A stretch of DNA of 64,000 nt from assembly GCA_015709675.1 (NCBI GenBank), contig CP054182.1, positions 1,901,448-1,965,447 on the forward strand. The letters are read 5' to 3'. Shown here one piece after another: positions 62,394 to 64,000 of the stretch (positions are counted from its first letter, which is position 1; each line of letters begins with the position of its first letter). The stretch comes from Ignavibacteriales bacterium (lineage in GTDB: Bacteria; Bacteroidota; Ignavibacteria; Ignavibacteriales; Ignavibacteriaceae). Both the position numbers and the translations under genes were made by a program. The notes under the pieces are model-generated. The model had not been told where the DNA came from. It searched no databases and saw only the letters and a list, made by a program, of their open reading frames with translations.

Positions 62394-63218
62394 TTACAAA
62401 TTTTCTGAAAAATTAAACAACAAATTTACGAAATCGGCAGGTTTCTCCAGATGAGTGTTATGCCCTGCACCGGGGATGATGGCGTGACGTCCATCCGGAA
62501 CAAGGCCGCACATCTCCGTGCCTATACGGGTAAATTTCTCATCTTTTTCACCGGTGATTATTATAACAGGAACAGAAATCCTGCCCAGATCATTCCGCAT
62601 ACCTGGCATAACTCCGGTGCCGAAGTGACGGAGATATTCAGCCATCACAGCCGGATTTGCTCTCCTCCTCCGCTCCTTCAGACGTTCAGCGGTTCCCGGA
62701 GGAAGGGCTGCCTGCGAGGAAAAAATTTCCCGGCTTTTCCAGAGTGCTTCAAAATCCTCACCGCTAAGGCGCTCAATGGTATCAGCAAGAGCGTTATCCT
62801 CCTCAATTCTTTTTATTTTTTCAGCGGGGTTGTGTATACCGGGAGTGCCTGATTCAAGCACAAGGCCGGAAATTCCGGGGTTCTGATAGAGGGCAGTATA
62901 TAACGCAAGCCGGGCACCCATTGAGTAACCGCAGAGAATCTTTTTTTGATACGGCAGCTGCGTTAGAAATTCTTTAAGCAGAGCAGCAAGCGCATCCGCG
63001 TCTGGGGTGAAATCTTCGGGAAAATGAGAGTGCCCGCAGCCGGGGAGACTGAGCATATAACAGGTATGGCGCGGTGCAATTGCATAACAGAGCTGTTCCC
63101 ACTCAGCCGCATCGGAGGCAAAACCATGTATAAAGACAAAACAGGTGCCGGAGCCGCTTTCCGATTCATATTCAATGTAGTGCAGATTATGAACGGGCTC
63201 TTGTTCAGAGGTGCTCAA
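62394..63218 (-). CDS. menH: SHCHC synthase MenH, alpha/beta hydrolase
   Basis: 274 residues. Nucleophile elbow [15 protein letters not shown], oxyanion segment [12 protein letters not shown], catalytic Asp region ITGEKDEKF and His in [12 protein letters not shown]. With MenD, MenC, MenA and MenB in the pathway this is MenH rather than another hydrolase. The start is a TTG at 63218, 14 nt inside the HDAC-family gene; no ATG precedes the first conserved strand. Confidence 0.85.
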   Translation of the reverse strand: MSTSEQEPVHNLHYIEYESESGSGTCFVFIHGFASDAAEWEQLCYAIAPRHTCYMLSLPGCGHSHFPEDFTPDADALAALLKEFLTQLPYQKKILCGYSMGARLALYTALYQNPGISGLVLESGTPGIHNPAEKIKRIEEDNALADTIERLSGEDFEALWKSREIFSSQAALPPGTAERLKERRRRANPAVMAEYLRHFGTGVMPGMRNDLGRISVPVIIITGEKDEKFTRIGTEMCGLVPDGRHAIIPGAGHNTHLEKPADFVNLLFNFSENL

Positions 63219-64000
63219 GATGACGCTTCACGCTGTTTGCAAGTGCGGTTAAATTATATCCTCCTTCAAGCATCGAGATAACCGGGATTCCAAGTGAATC
63301 TGCACAGGATTTCAGCAGCTTTGTCATTTCTGCATAGTCCTGCTCATTCAGTGCAACCTGCGCAAGGGGATCATCTTCATGGGCATCAAATCCGGCGGAG
63401 ATGAAAAGGCAGTCCGGCTTAAATTCGTTTATACGGGGGATGATCTGCTCGCGGAGGAGAGCAGTATATACATCACCGGTGGTGTGCGGTTTTACGGGGA
63501 GATTTACCGTATATCCTTTTCCTTCCCCCTCCCCCTGCTCAGAAGCATATCCGGTTCCCGGCCAGAGGGGCATCTGATGGATACTGAAAAAAAGCACTGA
63601 ACTGTCGCTGTAAAAAATATCCTGCGTTCCGTTGCCGTGATGCACATCCCAGTCCACAATGGCTGCCCGCTTTATATATCCTTTACTCTGAGCATAACGG
63701 ACCGCGGCCGCGACATTGCCAAAGTAGCAGAAACCCATCACCCTGTTTTTTTCAGCATGATGCCCGGGAGGCCTGACCGCGCAGAATACTGAATTATATC
63801 CTTCAGTAAAAACTTTGTCAACCGCGGTAATGCCCGCGCCCGCTGCCATGTATGCCGCATCAAGCGAACCGGGGGAAGAGTAGGTATCCCCTTCATCGAG
63901 CAGCTTCGCGCCGGAGATCACGCTGCTGCGTATATACTCAAGATGCGCACGGTCATGGATCTGCAATAACTGCTCATCCGTAACCCGGGGGTAATCATCA
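63205..64000 (-). CDS. Class II histone-deacetylase-family amidohydrolase (5' end outside window)
   Basis: At least 264 residues; the frame stays open to the window edge with a family-like N-terminal segment (PRVTDEQLLQIHDRAHLEYIRS), so the TTG at 63966 is not the true start. Zn-site motifs: AVRPPGHHAEKN (catalytic His pair), IVDWDVHHGNGTQDIFY (Asp/His ligands), ISAGFDAHEDDPLAQ (Asp ligand), and EGGYN. Bacterial members deacetylate small molecules or proteins (AcuC, acetylpolyamine amidohydrolases); the substrate is unknown. It is directly upstream of menH with overlap and so co-transcribed with the men genes. Confidence 0.9.
   Translation of the reverse strand, partial: DDYPRVTDEQLLQIHDRAHLEYIRSSVISGAKLLDEGDTYSSPGSLDAAYMAAGAGITAVDKVFTEGYNSVFCAVRPPGHHAEKNRVMGFCYFGNVAAAVRYAQSKGYIKRAAIVDWDVHHGNGTQDIFYSDSSVLFFSIHQMPLWPGTGYASEQGEGEGKGYTVNLPVKPHTTGDVYTALLREQIIPRINEFKPDCLFISAGFDAHEDDPLAQVALNEQDYAEMTKLLKSCADSLGIPVISMLEGGYNLTALANSVKRHLEHL

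Noticed and set aside
2571-64000. tRNA, rRNA or riboswitch genes
   Set aside because: I looked in the intergenic gaps for cloverleaf arms, CCA ends and conserved riboswitch cores and saw none; a covariance search (tRNAscan-SE, Rfam) was not possible here.

Overview
The window reads as a chromosomal segment of a Gram-negative bacterium, most likely of the Ignavibacteria/Chlorobi-Bacteroidetes lineage. Supporting signs are: C-terminal sorting domains of the type IX secretion system (T9SS; the 'YPNPFNPS' motif) on a subtilisin and a GH18 protein; a PorE-like OmpA protein; LptD and SurA homologues; multihaem cytochromes; a menaquinone pathway; and many short palindromic intergenic repeats. Shine-Dalgarno signals are often weak, and TTG/GTG/CTG starts are common. 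This taxonomic placement is inference from gene content.

Layout. 1-1.7 kb: 3' part of menD. 1.7-2.5 kb: gene-free stacks of short hairpin repeats. 2.5-8.0 kb: a PorE-like outer-membrane protein, a NagX/DUF5009-type acyltransferase and an acylating aldehyde dehydrogenase. 8.1-10.4 kb: a composite repeat array surrounding a REP-associated tyrosine transposase (RAYT). 10.4-15.7 kb: a class V aminotransferase, then a two-gene cytochrome operon (13-haem cytochrome c fused to a membrane cytochrome b, plus a 7-haem NapC-like protein). 16-26.9 kb: a peptidoglycan-recycling-like operon (sugar kinase, AmpG-like permease with an inserted domain, NagZ/serine-hydrolase fusion, second NagZ) ending in a large hybrid histidine kinase. 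26.9-30.3 kb: an ABC exporter operon with a LolA-like protein, and an outer-membrane protein. 30.4-34.5 kb: metG and a T9SS subtilisin. 34.9-39.9 kb: three SurA/parvulin-type genes and a MoxR ATPase. 40.1-45.2 kb: AI-2E-family permease, NifU-like protein, Mrp and polyphosphate kinase. 45.6-52.1 kb: pntAA-pntAB-pntB, two unknown proteins, a Gfo/Idh/MocA oxidoreductase, a LEA-type lipoprotein and a ROK kinase. 52.8-57.9 kb: lptD, a NYN-domain gene with a CTG start, the GH18 protein and a hotdog thioesterase. 58.3-64 kb: leftward operon HDAC-family gene-menH-menB-menA-menC-menE.

How it fits together. menD plus menH/B/A/C/E supply most of the menaquinone pathway, and the hotdog thioesterase at 57.5 kb is a candidate for the DHNA-CoA hydrolase step. 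Menaquinol would be the expected partner of the b/c cytochrome operon. Envelope biogenesis (LptD, SurA, PorE-like, LolA-like, T9SS cargo) and cell-wall recycling are the other strong themes.

The most unusual structure is the 8.1-10.4 kb array. Four 157-bp blocks have identical length. Each consists of a 62-bp inverted repeat, a 25-bp linker and a 70-bp inverted repeat. They are separated by tracts of about 38-bp direct repeats, and a RAYT gene sits inside the array. A solitary 62-bp copy lies 30 kb away. I saw no tRNA, rRNA or CRISPR array.
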